A model generated the notes under the pieces. It was given only the letters and a program-made list of their open reading frames with translations. It was not told the origin of the DNA and made no database searches. From assembly GCA_029721515.1 (NCBI GenBank), contig CM056566.1, positions 23,619,269 to 23,683,268 of the forward strand: a DNA stretch of 64,000 bases, written 5' to 3'. The position numbers and the translations under genes were made by a program. The stretch comes from Synanceia verrucosa. Taxonomy: Eukaryota; Chordata; Actinopteri; Perciformes; Synanceiidae. Shown piece by piece: positions 41,801 through 46,197 of the stretch (position 1 is its first letter; each line of letters starts with the position of its first letter).

Positions 41801-44463
41801 GGGGGAATGGACAGCCACAAGATGGAAGCATAATGGAAAGTGAGGAGGAGGAGGAGGAAGGCCAGGAGAGGTCGACAGGATTTCAAACACACGAGGCCTC
41901 TTCAGAATAAGAGTCACCCTCTCCTAGCCTTTGTCGAGTTTTATTTGGTGTTACTGTGACGCTGATTTATTTTACTAATGTGTAATATGACTGTTTTTTT
42001 ACTTCTAACCATGTGCAGTATTTCTCTTTATTCCACCATTTATATTGTTTATTTGCTGATGTTCATATATACATATATTATTTATCAGTCCCGTGCATAT
42101 TTTTTCTGACACTTATTACTTATTTACCTTGTTATCTACTTATTTTTGACACATTTTTCTACTTATTCTACTCGTTCTTAAATTTCCCCACATAAAGGAT
42201 TATCTTATCTGAGTGATAAGTCAATAAGAGAGATGACACAATTAAATGAGACTGTAAAAGCCATAATATCCAAATTAAAAGAGATGACAACATGTGTAAT
42301 ATTGATCCTTCATTATTCAAGTGAAACGTCTGATTTAAATTCACTTAAATTTTACTGACAATGTGGAATATATATACTGCTTGTATAGACTTTTTATTCT
42401 ATTATTTATCTATTTTGTCTTCTTTATTTTATAGTATTTTTTATTTTGCCTCATTTTTTTTAACGTTGTTGCCATTATTTTTATATATTTCTTTTTGTAT
42501 TTTTTTTAACGTCTCTTGTATCGTTGCTTTGCTGCTGTGACAAAGAATAAAAATTCATTTTGTTTTGACAGGGCTGGACATCTTTAGATTTTTCTCCTTG
42601 CAGACATCTTTCCACGCCTTCGACACTTTCCCACTTCTCACTTTCACACCTCCTGATTGGACGGGAAGCAGCAGGAGGTGACGGACAGTTTATTCTCCGT
42701 TTGTCTCATGTGAAAGAATTCACAGAGAGGAAAAGTGATGAGTGCAGCTCTTCAGTCCAGAGGGAACAGAAACATAGATTTTCCATTAATTAAGATTGAT
42801 TCTTGATTTCTGTCCTTTTCTCTGGTTACAGATGAGGATGAGCTGCACTTGAACGCATCATAAAGCCTCCAGTCGATGGTCCGCTACCATGTCTGTTCTG
42901 CTGCTGAAACTCTCCTCTATTTTTACTCTACATTAATCGTTTATGACAAAAGAGTCAAATATTCTGAGCCTCTGTGGTGTTTTCATGATTTCAGAAGAAG
43001 CAACGTGAAAACAAGACTGTGTCGAAACTAAGAAGAGCATTTTTAATTACATTTTATAGACAACAAATGATTAATAGGAAGTTAAAATAAATAATCACAC
43101 AAAGAAATCTGGACTATAGAGAGGGCAGTTAAAGGAATCACCACTTTTTAAACCCCAAAAAAATATTTTACCAATCTAGAAAATAATTCACAGATTAATT
43201 GACGATGAATATAATTTTTTTCTGCAGCCCTAAAACATCAAAAACAACAAAATGTCTTGTTGGCAGGTTGGATTTCTTTAAACAATTATTTATTTTTATG
43301 TTTTTTTCATAATTAATGATTTATTTCCATTAAACGTGTGAACTCATCTCTGCTGAAATAATTTTTGTGTGTGATTATTGATGGAGTTTTACAAATCTGT
43401 CTCTAAAACATTGATTTTTATTTTTTTTTCAATAAAAAGTTTTAATTATCTTATTCCAGCTTCTTTAATGTGACTATTTCCTGCTTTCTCTGACAGTAAA
43501 ACTAATATTTTTCACCATTTCATGAACCAAACGACTGATTTCTTCATCTAAATAATCCACAGATTAATGTGAATAATGGTGAGCTGCAGCTCTACCACTA
43601 ACAGACACTACAGCAGTAGTTATAGTTACATATATAGTGACATATTTATAATCAATGCTGAGTGATAATAAAGGTCATCCCCTCTCTCTCTCTTTCTTTT
43701 CTCCTAAGTGACTCTCGCCCTCTCTCCCACTCTGGATGTGGAACAGGAAGTAGGATGTGGGTCAATGCAAATATGCCCAGATGTACACAGGAAGTACGGA
43801 GTGGACACACCGCACACACAGGAAGATGTGTGACAGTGTTGTTCATCACGGTGACACATGGTGAGCGTATGAAGACGTGACAAGACAAGAGGAAATCTGA
43901 AGCGTCTCCAAAGCAACGGTCGCTGCTGGTGATGTTTATTTTAGAAAACGGCTGAACCACTCGAACACTATGAGTGTGTTTCCCTTCGCTCGTATGAACG
44001 CATTAACGTCAAATGTTCCTAATCATCCCCCCCTCTCTTTAAGTTGCGCCTGCAGGCCTCAGCGAAGGGCAAAAAAAACCTTTAACGTTGCTTTAAACAA
44101 TACTAATCACATGACTCCTCGTGTGTGGAGGAGGTCGTTCATGACGACGAATCTACAGAGAATCAGTGGCTGAAAAATCATCACAATCCATCCGATTAGC
44201 TTCACTAGCATTAGCCTAGCTCGTAGCTAAACTGAATTAAAATAGCAGTTATTTTAATTCAGTTTTTAGACAAGGTGCATATTAAAATGATGTCTCCAAT
44301 TGGGAAAAAGAAATCTATGAAAGGATAAGAAAAAAATATATTAAAAAAATGAAAGCAGAATAAATAAAAGAAATAAATATCGTAAAAAAATTGTGGAAAT
44401 AAAATAATAAATAAGTGAAAAATTCTATTGTGAAATATAAATACATTATATATTAACACTATA

Positions 44464-44502
<39 letters not shown>

Positions 44503-45816
44503 TGAATATGTATTCCATATAGAAAAAATAAATGAATAATTACGTGTGAAAAAAGAAAATGCTGAGATTTTTTTTAAAATACAAATCAAAAGAAGCGTAT
44601 TGCTGTCGCTCATGACTGCAGCAGGAAGCAGGAAGCTGCTAGTAAGAGTGCGTCAAAGCCACAAAATAAAAGCACAACATTAAATAATTATAATAAATCA
44701 TGCATTATGCTTTAAATTGAATCTAACTGTAATTATAAATAAATACATTTTTCATATATGTTTATATTTATTAAAAAAGTACATCCCAGTTTATCAATGG
44801 AAACCCATAAATTATATTCAGTTTAATTTGATACTGAACAGACAAAATGATGCTACTGAGTTATAATTTTTAAAAGTGACTTCAGTTTTTAGAGTTTATA
44901 AATCTTCACACAGGACGATCCTCTTCAGGAACTGTTGATCCACATTAAAGGATCTCATGTGACGGCTGTGAAGATTCCTCTTTAATTAAGGCGTCTGGAC
45001 AGGAAACAGTCAAGTGACCACAAATATGTGTTTGTGAATATTGTCTCGCTTGGTTAATCATTCGATGATGAGTAACACTTTTGTGTTACTCATCATCGAG
45101 TCCGTCTGATGCATCTATCCCTTAATACCATACTCGATTCTCTCTTCAAAGTGGAAATATATGAAAAATAAACTAGCTAAAAAACATAAATATATTTGAA
45201 AAATCTAAAACTACAAAGTCTTGGGAGTGCCACAAAAAATGAATCTGTAAAAGAACAAGAAAATAAATGTGGAAATCTAAATAAATAACTAAATAAACCT
45301 GGGATCTATGACGAAAAATGAAAAAAATATTAAAAGAATAACTGTACGTATTTTCTTTATTTTCACATTTGTCCATTTACTTATGTATTTGTAAAGTTAA
45401 AAATACATTTATTTATTTTTCTGTATATTTTACAACCAAAATGTATAAAACAGACTAATGTATTTAATAGTATTCCTTATTCCACCTTTTCTTTTTCCTT
45501 TTCCTATATTTTCCCTTTATTTATTTATTCTTCTTTATATTACTACATTAATTTTCTCATTCTTTTATAGACAACAAGTGGCCATCCATCCACCTGTTTT
45601 AAGAACATTTTCACATGATGAAAAATAAAAAACTGAGGGCAAAAAAGCTGGAAAATCCTACAAAGTAAACAGACTAAAAAGCAAATGAGCTCAACCACCG
45701 ACATAAAGCTCAGTTCTGGATGGAAACCTTAAATATTAGCAGGTGAGGCGTTCACTGACCTCGGTGACATCCATGACCTTGATGGCCGCCAGTTGTCCCG
45801 TCTTGACATGTCGACC
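1..45816 (-). CDS. map4k4: map4k4: MAP kinase kinase kinase kinase 4, 30 exons, partial at both ends
   Basis: This Ste20/GCK-IV serine/threonine kinase acts upstream of JNK signalling and in cytoskeletal and adhesion control (family knowledge). Thirty exons join in one frame: kinase domain from the beta-3 Lys (AAIK) through [11 protein letters not shown] and APE; acidic hinge; a long Glu/Arg/Gln coiled coil; a Ser/Pro-rich linker; and the CNH domain. MAP4K4 identity over TNIK or MINK1 rests on the hinge ending [15 protein letters not shown], the linker segments [16 protein letters not shown] and [17 protein letters not shown], and CNH residues [20 protein letters not shown]. Every intron inferred has GT..AG ends and phases agree throughout (4,265 coding bases seen). 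With all cassettes the protein would be about 1,480 residues; without the 89- and 120-residue cassettes it is near mammalian length. The first coding exon(s) lie right of 64000 and the stop codon left of 1. The span includes introns; exons are listed separately. Confidence 0.96.
24..747. other. Intron, no feature seen
   Basis: This is the AT-rich intron between the last two CNH exons in the window. It contains several poly-T runs. I see no repeat family or open frame worth reporting. Confidence 0.6.
748..887 (-). CDS. map4k4: map4k4 exon, CNH domain (residues ~1409-1455)
   Basis: 140 bp, starting in phase 1. It encodes [20 protein letters not shown] followed by [20 protein letters not shown] and LCERNDK. 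This block is nearly invariant in the CNH domains of the MAP4K4/TNIK/MINK1 group. The acceptor TTTGCAG and donor GTGAGA are visible. YIRSN matches MAP4K4 better than the MINK1 form YICSN. Confidence 0.96.
888..1198. other. Intron, no feature seen
   Basis: A 311-bp AT-rich intron between two CNH exons. Nothing recognisable beyond the splice sites. Confidence 0.6.
1199..1358 (-). CDS. map4k4: map4k4 exon, CNH domain (residues ~1356-1409)
   Basis: 160 bp with acceptor CCCTGCAG and donor GTCAGT. It encodes [20 protein letters not shown], then [20 protein letters not shown] and EMPTSV. LPNTDG and [10 protein letters not shown] are the MAP4K4 forms; TNIK has LPKTDG here. CNH domains of this family bind small GTPases of the Rap/Rab class (family knowledge). 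Confidence 0.97.
1448..1597 (-). CDS. map4k4: map4k4 exon, CNH domain (residues ~1306-1355)
   Basis: 150 bp, exactly 50 codons, phase 0 on both sides, separated from the next exon by an 89-bp intron. It encodes [40 protein letters not shown] and [15 protein letters not shown] and [18 protein letters not shown] distinguish MAP4K4 from TNIK (IFGSH, GFHVIDVDSG, IYIPSH). Confidence 0.97.
1598..2502. other. Intron carrying a SINE
   Basis: A 905-bp intron. Its centre is the tRNA-derived SINE at 1845-2213, listed separately. The flanks are AT-rich, with an (ATA)n run near 2431-2443. No coding signal was seen outside the SINE. Confidence 0.6.
1845..2213 (+). mobile_element. tRNA-derived SINE of acanthomorph fish type
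   Basis: The 5' head has pol III box A-like TAGCTCAGTCTG (1856-1867) and box B-like CAGTTCAAGTCC (1898-1909). The body has the fish-SINE phrases CCCTTGAGCAAGGCACCGAA and GGCAGCCCCCTCACTCTGAC. The 3' end is LINE-like (TTGAGGGATTAATAAAGGAA) and followed by a (TTC)n tail. Such elements are abundant in percomorph genomes (recall, not a search). It lies antisense to map4k4 within an intron. The small open frames crossing it are by-products. Confidence 0.85.
2503..2603 (-). CDS. map4k4: map4k4 exon, CNH domain (residues ~1272-1305)
   Basis: 101 bp, entering in phase 1, with acceptor TTGCCCAG and donor GTGAGT. It encodes [20 protein letters not shown] and [33 protein letters not shown] is a CNH-domain hallmark of this kinase group; VEVYAW agrees with MAP4K4, whereas TNIK has VEIYAW. 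Confidence 0.96.
2604..3605. other. Intron with degenerate satellite-like words
   Basis: A 1.0-kb intron. From about 3150 to 3560 it is rich in words such as GACATGCTATGCTATACTAT, GACATACTATGAC and TTTTTCACATGC. These resemble the monomers of the large array in the next intron, so this may be decayed satellite. Nothing else was recognised. Confidence 0.45.
3606..3740 (-). CDS. map4k4: map4k4 exon, CNH domain (residues ~1227-1272)
   Basis: 135 bp, phase 1 to phase 1. It encodes [40 protein letters not shown] and [20 protein letters not shown] is the MAP4K4 version of this CNH segment; TNIK has [16 protein letters not shown]. The next exon upstream is 8.7 kb away across a satellite-filled intron. 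Confidence 0.97.
4083..4372. repeat. 64-bp tandem repeat, about 4.5 copies
   Basis: TTCAACAG recurs at 4083, 4147, 4211, 4275 and 4339, a spacing of exactly 64 bp, with almost identical units. The first half of each unit (CTATAATAAGGCTTTCTGAT) is shared with the 167-bp satellite. The second half (AACAGTGTATGATGCATTTA) is specific to this block. It looks like a separately amplified derivative of the same ancestral sequence. Confidence 0.9.
4373..4770. other. Apparently unique spacer between two tandem arrays
   Basis: About 400 bp of mixed composition lie between the 64-bp array and the main satellite. It contains a poly-T run near 4418 and a plus-strand open frame (4462-4677) with no recognisable domain. 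AATAAA near 4713 could be chance. I see no evidence for a gene. Confidence 0.5.
4771..11940. repeat. AT-rich satellite array, monomer about 167 bp, ~43 copies
   Basis: Monomers are marked by CATTTTCGACATACTATAGT, which recurs at spacings of 167, 167, 167, 168 and 166 bp over the first units. Other conserved words are TTGTGCTGTGAAATCATTCA, ACACTATAATAAGGCTTTC and ACACATGCTATAAAATGCC. Some units are shortened to about 156 bp, and a variant class carries GGGGGGAACTATGGAATGC. Multi-monomer blocks are duplicated within the array (see findings). The many short open frames in both orientations are repeat by-products. The array begins and ends inside one map4k4 intron. Confidence 0.95.
12411..12554 (-). 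CDS. map4k4: map4k4 exon, CNH domain (residues ~1179-1227)
   Basis: 144 bp, phase 1 to phase 1, acceptor TTGTGCAG, donor GTATTA. It encodes [40 protein letters not shown] and [27 protein letters not shown] is the MAP4K4 form (TNIK: GTENGLML..KVYNL). It forms the first blades of the CNH beta-propeller. Confidence 0.97.
12555..13241. other. Intron with LINE-like tail and 45-bp-scale tandem repeat
   Basis: At 12942-13003 the phrase CAGGGAGCAATAAAGTATTT resembles the 3' tail of a fish non-LTR element. From about 13000 to 13165 an AT-rich unit of roughly 45 bp with the words TATTTATATTAGTATATA and ATTTATATTA repeats about three times. Nothing else was recognised. Confidence 0.5.
13242..13409 (-). 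CDS. map4k4: map4k4 exon, linker to CNH boundary (residues ~1123-1179)
   Basis: 168 bp, phase 1 to phase 1. It encodes [40 protein letters not shown] and [47 protein letters not shown] is the conserved entry to the CNH domain in this kinase group (family knowledge). The first 16 or so residues are more variable. Confidence 0.97.
13952..13998. repeat. (TA)n microsatellite
   Basis: About 23 uninterrupted TA units. Confidence 0.95.
14082..14565. repeat. (CATC)n-type tetranucleotide minisatellite, ~480 bp
   Basis: Interrupted runs of ATCC/ATCT/ATCA units form larger recurring phrases such as CATTATCATCCACCTATCAT. It could have grown from the (ATGG)n tail of a fish LINE like the one at 46198-46277 (inference). 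The open frame across it is a by-product. Confidence 0.9.
14702..14816 (-). CDS. map4k4: map4k4 exon, linker (residues ~1085-1123)
   Basis: 115 bp, entering in phase 0, leaving in phase 1. It encodes [20 protein letters not shown] and [37 protein letters not shown] is specific to MAP4K4. It can follow either the phase-0 cassette at 15973-16332 or directly the exon ending LIVRQ, as in mammalian MAP4K4. Confidence 0.96.
14817..15972. other. Intron with a fold-back repeat
   Basis: A 1.16-kb AT-rich intron. Its only structured part is the fold-back element at 15702-15878. No coding signal was seen. Confidence 0.6.
15702..15878. repeat. Fold-back repeat with perfect 16-bp terminal arms
   Basis: TCCTGGAAAACCTGGA (15702-15717) is exactly complementary to TCCAGGTTTTCCAGGA (15863-15878). 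A second internal pair, AAGTCATGGAAAA and TTTTCCATGACTT, extends the palindrome. Further CCAGGATA words lie between the arms. It looks like a small non-autonomous (MITE-like) element. The superfamily cannot be told. Confidence 0.7.
15973..16332 (-). CDS. map4k4: map4k4 linker cassette exon with His12 tract (residues ~965-1084)
   Basis: 360 bp, 120 codons, phase 0 at both ends, so it can be skipped without a frameshift. The acceptor is strong (CTCTTTCTACTTCCAG) and the donor is GTACGT. Order: SAGDSRKRP, Gly/Pro/Ser-rich stretch, twelve consecutive His codons (16200-16165), [20 protein letters not shown], Ser-rich run, [11 protein letters not shown]. The NGFAG.I..LPDL.QQSH motif matches the linker of TNIK-type kinases, which supports a genuine conserved exon; the His tract and Ser run look like later expansions. 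A competing acceptor seven bases inside (TGCAG) would put the exon out of phase with its neighbours. Confidence 0.88.
16333..16801. other. Intron, no feature seen
   Basis: A 469-bp AT-rich intron with a short (ATT)n stretch near 16620-16640. Nothing further was recognised. Confidence 0.6.
16802..16919 (-). CDS. map4k4: map4k4 exon, linker (residues ~925-964)
   Basis: 118 bp, entering with one base to finish a Val codon and ending in phase 0 at CAG. It encodes [20 protein letters not shown] and [19 protein letters not shown]. The mammalian MAP4K4 counterpart has [17 protein letters not shown] and TLIVRQTQ in the same order, so assignment is secure. Confidence 0.95.
16920..17655. other. Intron with degenerate A-rich tandem repeat
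   Basis: From about 17040 to 17430 the phrase GAAATTAAAGGGGTAAATTT (variants) recurs roughly every 60-65 bp, separated by A-rich runs. This suggests an old tandem repeat. The rest is AT-rich. Confidence 0.55.
17656..17834 (-). CDS. map4k4: map4k4 exon, acidic linker (residues ~866-925)
   Basis: 179 bp, entering in phase 0 after CCTTTAG. It encodes [40 protein letters not shown] and [19 protein letters not shown]. The Ser/Asp/Glu-rich core after VTDY is shared by MAP4K4 and TNIK, but STSGPEDxRA marks MAP4K4. Clustered Ser next to acidic residues resembles casein kinase 2 sites (inference). Confidence 0.96.
17835..18360. other. Intron, little recognised
   Basis: A 526-bp intron. At 18313-18349 AGATCTAG/AGATCTGG words are clustered in a short direct repeat. 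A GC-richer stretch near 18030-18125 ends in a donor-like CTGCAGGTAAGTG on the plus strand, opposite to the gene. I do not consider it an exon. Confidence 0.5.
18361..18458 (-). CDS. map4k4: map4k4 exon, linker (residues ~833-865)
   Basis: 98 bp. After completing a split Ser codon it encodes [20 protein letters not shown] and [12 protein letters not shown], with acceptor CACTTCAG and donor GTGAGG. Mammalian MAP4K4 reads [20 protein letters not shown] followed by RPLKPA, so the match is clear. The intron to the next exon upstream is only 95 bp. Confidence 0.95.
18554..18714 (-). CDS. map4k4: map4k4 exon, Ser-rich linker (residues ~779-833)
   Basis: 161 bp. It encodes [20 protein letters not shown], then [20 protein letters not shown] and [29 protein letters not shown] is a strong MAP4K4 signature. 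The Ser run is longer than the mammalian SGSSSGSSNSGS form, consistent with codon-repeat expansion. Donor GTGAGT follows CGCT. Confidence 0.96.
18715..20077. other. Intron with a LINE-like 3' tail
   Basis: At about 19425-19550 the text CAAGATGCAAATTTAATTTC and GGCAATAAACTTGTTTCTGA resembles the 3' end of a fish non-LTR element on the plus strand. The rest of this 1.36-kb intron is AT-rich with poly-T runs. Confidence 0.45.
20078..20187 (-). CDS. map4k4: map4k4 exon, linker (residues ~743-779)
   Basis: 110 bp, entering in phase 0 at GTT after CACAAAAG. It encodes [20 protein letters not shown], then [34 protein letters not shown] is identical to the mammalian MAP4K4 segment. The remainder, His/Gly-rich, differs from the mammalian QGSGQQNSQ stretch. 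A second CAG acceptor 8 bases further in (CCCGTCAG) would break the frame. Confidence 0.94.
20188..21757. other. Intron rich in TTAGC/GCTAA words
   Basis: A 1.57-kb intron. From about 20310 to 20770 it is dense in GCTAGC, TTAGCTAA and GCTAACT words, a common low-complexity pattern in fish introns. A poly-A run lies at 21521-21536. No gene was seen. Confidence 0.55.
21758..22024 (-). CDS. map4k4: map4k4 linker cassette exon (residues ~654-742)
   Basis: 267 bp, 89 codons, phase 0 at both ends, acceptor GTTGTCTGTAAG, donor GTAAGG. It encodes [40 protein letters not shown], a His/Pro/Ser-rich part, and ends SEEVPPR. Position and ends (…HxVAxxKS… to …EE(V/D)IPPK-like) correspond to the alternatively spliced TNIK/MAP4K4 linker exon that precedes [10 protein letters not shown]. 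It is probably a skippable cassette. The middle is poorly conserved, so exact homology is less certain than for its neighbours. Confidence 0.85.
22025..25643. other. 3.6-kb intron with (TA)n, LINE-like tail and possible regulatory block
   Basis: Contents: a LINE-like 3' tail at about 23600-23715 (GCAATAACAATAAAGATCTA), a (TA)n run at 23827-23869, TTAGCTAA-rich text at 24070-24180, and a GC-richer segment at 24550-24870 discussed in the findings. No exon was recognised between the two linker exons. Confidence 0.55.
23827..23869. repeat. (TA)n microsatellite
   Basis: About 21 TA units, nearly uninterrupted. Confidence 0.95.
25644..25799 (-). CDS. map4k4: map4k4 exon, proline-rich linker (residues ~602-653)
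   Basis: 156 bp, 52 codons, phase 0 at both ends, acceptor GTCCTCCTCAG, donor GTAAGC. It encodes [40 protein letters not shown] and [12 protein letters not shown]. Mammalian MAP4K4 has EDRFRKTNHSSPEAQSKQ, PPVPSRSESFSNGNSE and LQRPAEPQ in the same order. PPVPPR is a candidate SH3-binding motif; this region binds NCK adaptors in the family (established for MAP4K4/NIK, site inferred here). Confidence 0.95.
25800..27521. other. Intron, no feature seen
   Basis: A 1.7-kb intron. Apart from a short ATTAGC triplication near 25823-25840 and AT-rich text, I recognise no repeat or coding signal. Confidence 0.55.
27522..27842 (-). CDS. map4k4: map4k4 exon, end of coiled coil plus Gln/Asn-rich linker (residues ~495-601)
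   Basis: 321 bp, 107 codons, phase 0 at both ends. It begins [30 protein letters not shown], the MAP4K4/TNIK coiled-coil extension, then passes into a Gln/Asn/Thr repeat ([15 protein letters not shown]), [20 protein letters not shown] and a charged Pro-rich end PDSEPIRE. Symmetric phase allows skipping. The Gln/Asn part comes from a CTGGTT/CTGGGT hexamer repeat on the plus strand and is not expected in mammals. Acceptor TGTATTCAG and donor GTGAAC are visible; the donor is weaker than most here. Confidence 0.92.
27843..29017. other. Intron, no feature seen
   Basis: A 1.2-kb intron of ordinary composition. Nothing was recognised. Confidence 0.55.
29018..29104 (-). CDS. map4k4: map4k4 exon, coiled coil (residues ~466-494)
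   Basis: 87 bp, 29 codons, phase 0 at both ends. It encodes [20 protein letters not shown] and LLHEQAMLL, almost identical to mammalian MAP4K4 ([29 protein letters not shown]). It is predicted to continue the long alpha-helical coiled coil. Acceptor CCTTCAG, donor GTGAGA. Confidence 0.97.
29105..29483. other. Short intron, no feature seen
   Basis: A 379-bp AT-rich intron between two coiled-coil exons. Nothing was recognised. Confidence 0.6.
29484..29645 (-). CDS. map4k4: map4k4 exon, Arg/Glu coiled coil (residues ~412-465)
   Basis: 162 bp, 54 codons, phase 0 at both ends. It encodes [40 protein letters not shown] and [14 protein letters not shown]. The pattern is a highly charged heptad helix and matches mammalian MAP4K4 nearly residue for residue. 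Acceptor CGTCCTGCAG, donor GTAGGA. Confidence 0.97.
29646..31836. other. 2.2-kb intron, AT-rich, with (ATT)n and LINE-like tail
   Basis: (ATT)n lies at 29770-29800. The following text (GATTGAACTTTATTGTCATC and GTACAAGGTAATTAAATACA, about 29806-29990) resembles the reversed 3' end of a fish non-LTR element. From about 31000 to 31670 the sequence is very A/T-rich with ATAAATAA words. No gene was seen. Confidence 0.5.
31837..32047 (-). CDS. map4k4: map4k4 exon, hinge to coiled coil (residues ~341-411)
   Basis: 211 bp, completing a split Ser codon. It encodes [60 protein letters not shown] and [25 protein letters not shown] and [19 protein letters not shown] are MAP4K4 forms (TNIK: SILNLPGEST, QLEQQQRENEE). 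This begins the coiled coil after the kinase domain. The acceptor CACGCAG has a weaker pyrimidine tract. Confidence 0.97.
32316..32388 (-). CDS. map4k4: map4k4 exon, acidic hinge (residues ~317-341)
   Basis: 73 bp, split codons at both ends. It encodes [20 protein letters not shown] and GEP. In MAP4K4 the hinge after the kinase domain reads [30 protein letters not shown] lacks the EQEGE element. This exon is therefore a useful paralogue marker. Acceptor TTTCCTCAG, donor GTGAGA. Confidence 0.96.
32389..33102. other. Intron with short (TA)n
   Basis: A 714-bp AT-rich intron with a TATATA-rich stretch at 32755-32793. Nothing else was recognised. Confidence 0.6.
33103..33278 (-). CDS. map4k4: map4k4 exon, end of kinase domain (residues ~259-317)
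   Basis: 176 bp. It encodes [40 protein letters not shown] and [18 protein letters not shown]. It covers the C-lobe end of the Ste20 kinase fold, with the conserved Arg of NYxQRP and the HPFIRD helix, and the basic tail before the acidic hinge. [13 protein letters not shown] matches MAP4K4. An 86-bp intron separates it from the next exon. Confidence 0.97.
33365..33443 (-). CDS. map4k4: map4k4 exon, kinase C-lobe (residues ~232-258)
   Basis: 79 bp with split codons at both ends (Pro and Trp). It encodes [20 protein letters not shown] and LKSKK. This is an invariant kinase C-lobe stretch in GCK-IV kinases. Acceptor TTTTGTCTCCAG, donor GTGCGC. Confidence 0.97.
33444..34082. other. Intron, no feature seen
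   Basis: A 639-bp AT-rich intron with a poly-A run at 33910-33926. Nothing recognised. Confidence 0.6.
34083..34137 (-). CDS. map4k4: map4k4 exon, kinase domain helix F (residues ~214-232)
   Basis: 55 bp, the smallest exon here. It encodes [18 protein letters not shown]. The Asp of SDLWS(C/L)GIT is the conserved kinase subdomain IX residue. WSCGIT is the MAP4K4 form; TNIK and MINK1 have WSLGIT. Acceptor CCTTCAG, donor GTGAGT. Confidence 0.97.
34138..34511. other. Short intron, no feature seen
   Basis: A 374-bp intron within the kinase domain. Nothing recognised. Confidence 0.6.
34512..34642 (-). CDS. map4k4: map4k4 exon, DFG and activation segment (residues ~171-213)
   Basis: 131 bp. It encodes [40 protein letters not shown] and DYR. 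It carries the Mg-binding DFG Asp, the activation loop with the TFIGTPYW P+1 motif and the APE triad. All key residues are intact, so an active kinase is predicted. Confidence 0.98.
34643..35187. other. Intron of A-rich repetitive text
   Basis: From about 34660 to 35000 the plus strand is composed of AATAAAATA, GATAAGGTAAGATAAGGTTA and ATATGCAAT(A/G)AAATA words, which recur at roughly 110-180 bp. This looks like a degenerate tandem repeat. Nothing else was recognised. Confidence 0.5.
35188..35278 (-). CDS. map4k4: map4k4 exon, catalytic loop (residues ~140-170)
   Basis: 91 bp. It encodes [20 protein letters not shown] and [18 protein letters not shown] holds the catalytic Asp and the Asn that binds Mg, intact. 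LAHLHxHHVIHRD agrees with MAP4K4, whereas TNIK has LSHLHQHKVIHRD. An 88-bp intron precedes the next exon. Confidence 0.98.
35367..35477 (-). CDS. map4k4: map4k4 exon, kinase hinge region (residues ~103-139)
   Basis: 111 bp, 37 codons, phase 0 at both ends. It encodes [20 protein letters not shown] and [21 protein letters not shown] is the ATP-pocket hinge. [27 protein letters not shown] is the MAP4K4 form; TNIK has SVTDLIKNTKG and YICREIL. The donor GTCGGT is unusual but still GT. Confidence 0.98.
35478..36704. other. Intron, no feature seen
   Basis: A 1.2-kb AT-rich intron within the kinase domain. No repeat family or coding signal recognised. Confidence 0.6.
36705..36830 (-). CDS. map4k4: map4k4 exon, kinase N-lobe helix C (residues ~61-102)
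   Basis: 126 bp, 42 codons, phase 0 at both ends. It encodes [40 protein letters not shown] and LW. It includes helix C with the Glu (EINML) that pairs with the beta-3 Lys. [25 protein letters not shown] is invariant in the group. Acceptor TCTCCTAAAG, donor GTGGGT. Confidence 0.98.
36931..37185. mobile_element. Fold-back (MITE-like) element, copy 1
   Basis: The two halves are imperfect inverted copies. The left arm has AAAAACTGTTATTTTACCTC and ACACAGGAGTTGCTGGTTAA; the right arm has TTGACCAGCAGCTCCTGAGT and GAGAGGTAAAATTACAGTTT. The centre reads GTAACTTTTGGTG..CACCAAAGTCACAC. Each arm is about 110-115 bp. No coding capacity. A second copy lies at 39170-39418, showing that it is a mobile family. 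Confidence 0.75.
39170..39418. mobile_element. Fold-back (MITE-like) element, copy 2
   Basis: Same design as copy 1: outer arms GCAACCAGACTCCACTGGAA and CCAATGGAGTCTGGTTGGAG are complementary, inner segments are GTGTTATTGTATGACTTTGG and CCAAAGTCAGAAAATAACAC. The arms pair over about 115 bp with few mismatches. Termini are better preserved here than in copy 1. The superfamily is unknown to me. Confidence 0.75.
39818..40990. repeat. CAGTCAGTCAAC-type minisatellite, about 1.2 kb
   Basis: CAGT, CAAC and CAAT tetramers repeat for over a kilobase, with longer recurring phrases such as CAACTAGTCAGAAGGTCAGT and CAACAACCAGGCAGTCAGAC. The long phrases recur as blocks of a few hundred bases, so the array grew partly by duplication of large segments. 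The left edge (39818-40013) is degenerate. Confidence 0.9.
44465..44501. repeat. (TA)n microsatellite
   Basis: About 18 TA units, uninterrupted. Confidence 0.95.
45062..45099. repeat. Perfect hairpin, 17-bp stem with TTTT loop
   Basis: CGATGATGAGTAACAC (45063-45078) and GTGTTACTCATCATCG (45083-45098) are exact reverse complements separated by TTTT, with one more T-A pair outside. It is not part of a recognised transposon. See findings. Confidence 0.85.
45760..45816 (-). CDS. map4k4: map4k4 exon, beta-3 lysine (residues ~42-60); first coding exon in window
   Basis: 57 bp, 19 codons, phase 0 at both ends, acceptor TTCTCTCCAG, donor GTCAGT. It encodes [19 protein letters not shown], identical in sequence type to residues 42-60 of mammalian MAP4K4. 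The Lys of AAIK is the ATP-anchoring residue. The preceding exon, which should end with GNGTYGQVYK, is not in the window. Confidence 0.97.
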
Positions 45817-46197
45817 CTGGAGAGAAAAACAGAGCAGAGGAGATGTTTAGTGTGATTATTGATGGAGTATTAATAATCAGTTAAGAGCACAATGTGTCGA
45901 TGTTTGGAGAAATATGTCAGCAGAGACACAAAGCAGGTTCATTACTGGAACTGCAACGATCTATCAATTAACTACTAACTAATAAATTACTCTACTTCTA
46001 CTTATATACGTATATACTTTATATTATACTATATTCTGTGATTCCAGCTTCTTAAATGTGAATATTCCTGGTTTCTTTCCTCCTCTATGACTGTAAACAG
46101 AATATATTCAAGAAATTTTAAACCCTGATCCACATTTTTAAAAGTTTTCTGACATTTTACTGACCAAACAACTAATGGATTAATTCAAAAATAATTC

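Larger units (their letters stand above)
36831..45759. other. 8.9-kb intron: fold-back elements, CAGT minisatellite, microsatellites
   Basis: Contents in order: fold-back element copy 1 (36931-37185); a short GCTAACATTTAGCTCAAT tandem (38039-38105); copy 2 (39170-39418); CAGT/CAAC minisatellite (39818-40990); LINE-like tails near 41385-41460 (reversed) and 42360-42580; (CT)n near 43680; (TA)n at 44465-44501; and a perfect hairpin at 45062-45099. No exon was recognised. Confidence 0.7.

Noticed and set aside
41431..41917. 153- and 80-codon minus-strand frames
   Set aside because: Low-complexity and overlapping in different frames, with no domain; lies in the 8.9-kb intron near a poly-C run and LINE-like tail.
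45062..45099. Hairpin as a microRNA precursor
   Set aside because: A 17-bp stem with a four-base loop is too short for a Drosha-processed precursor, and the flanks do not extend the pairing.
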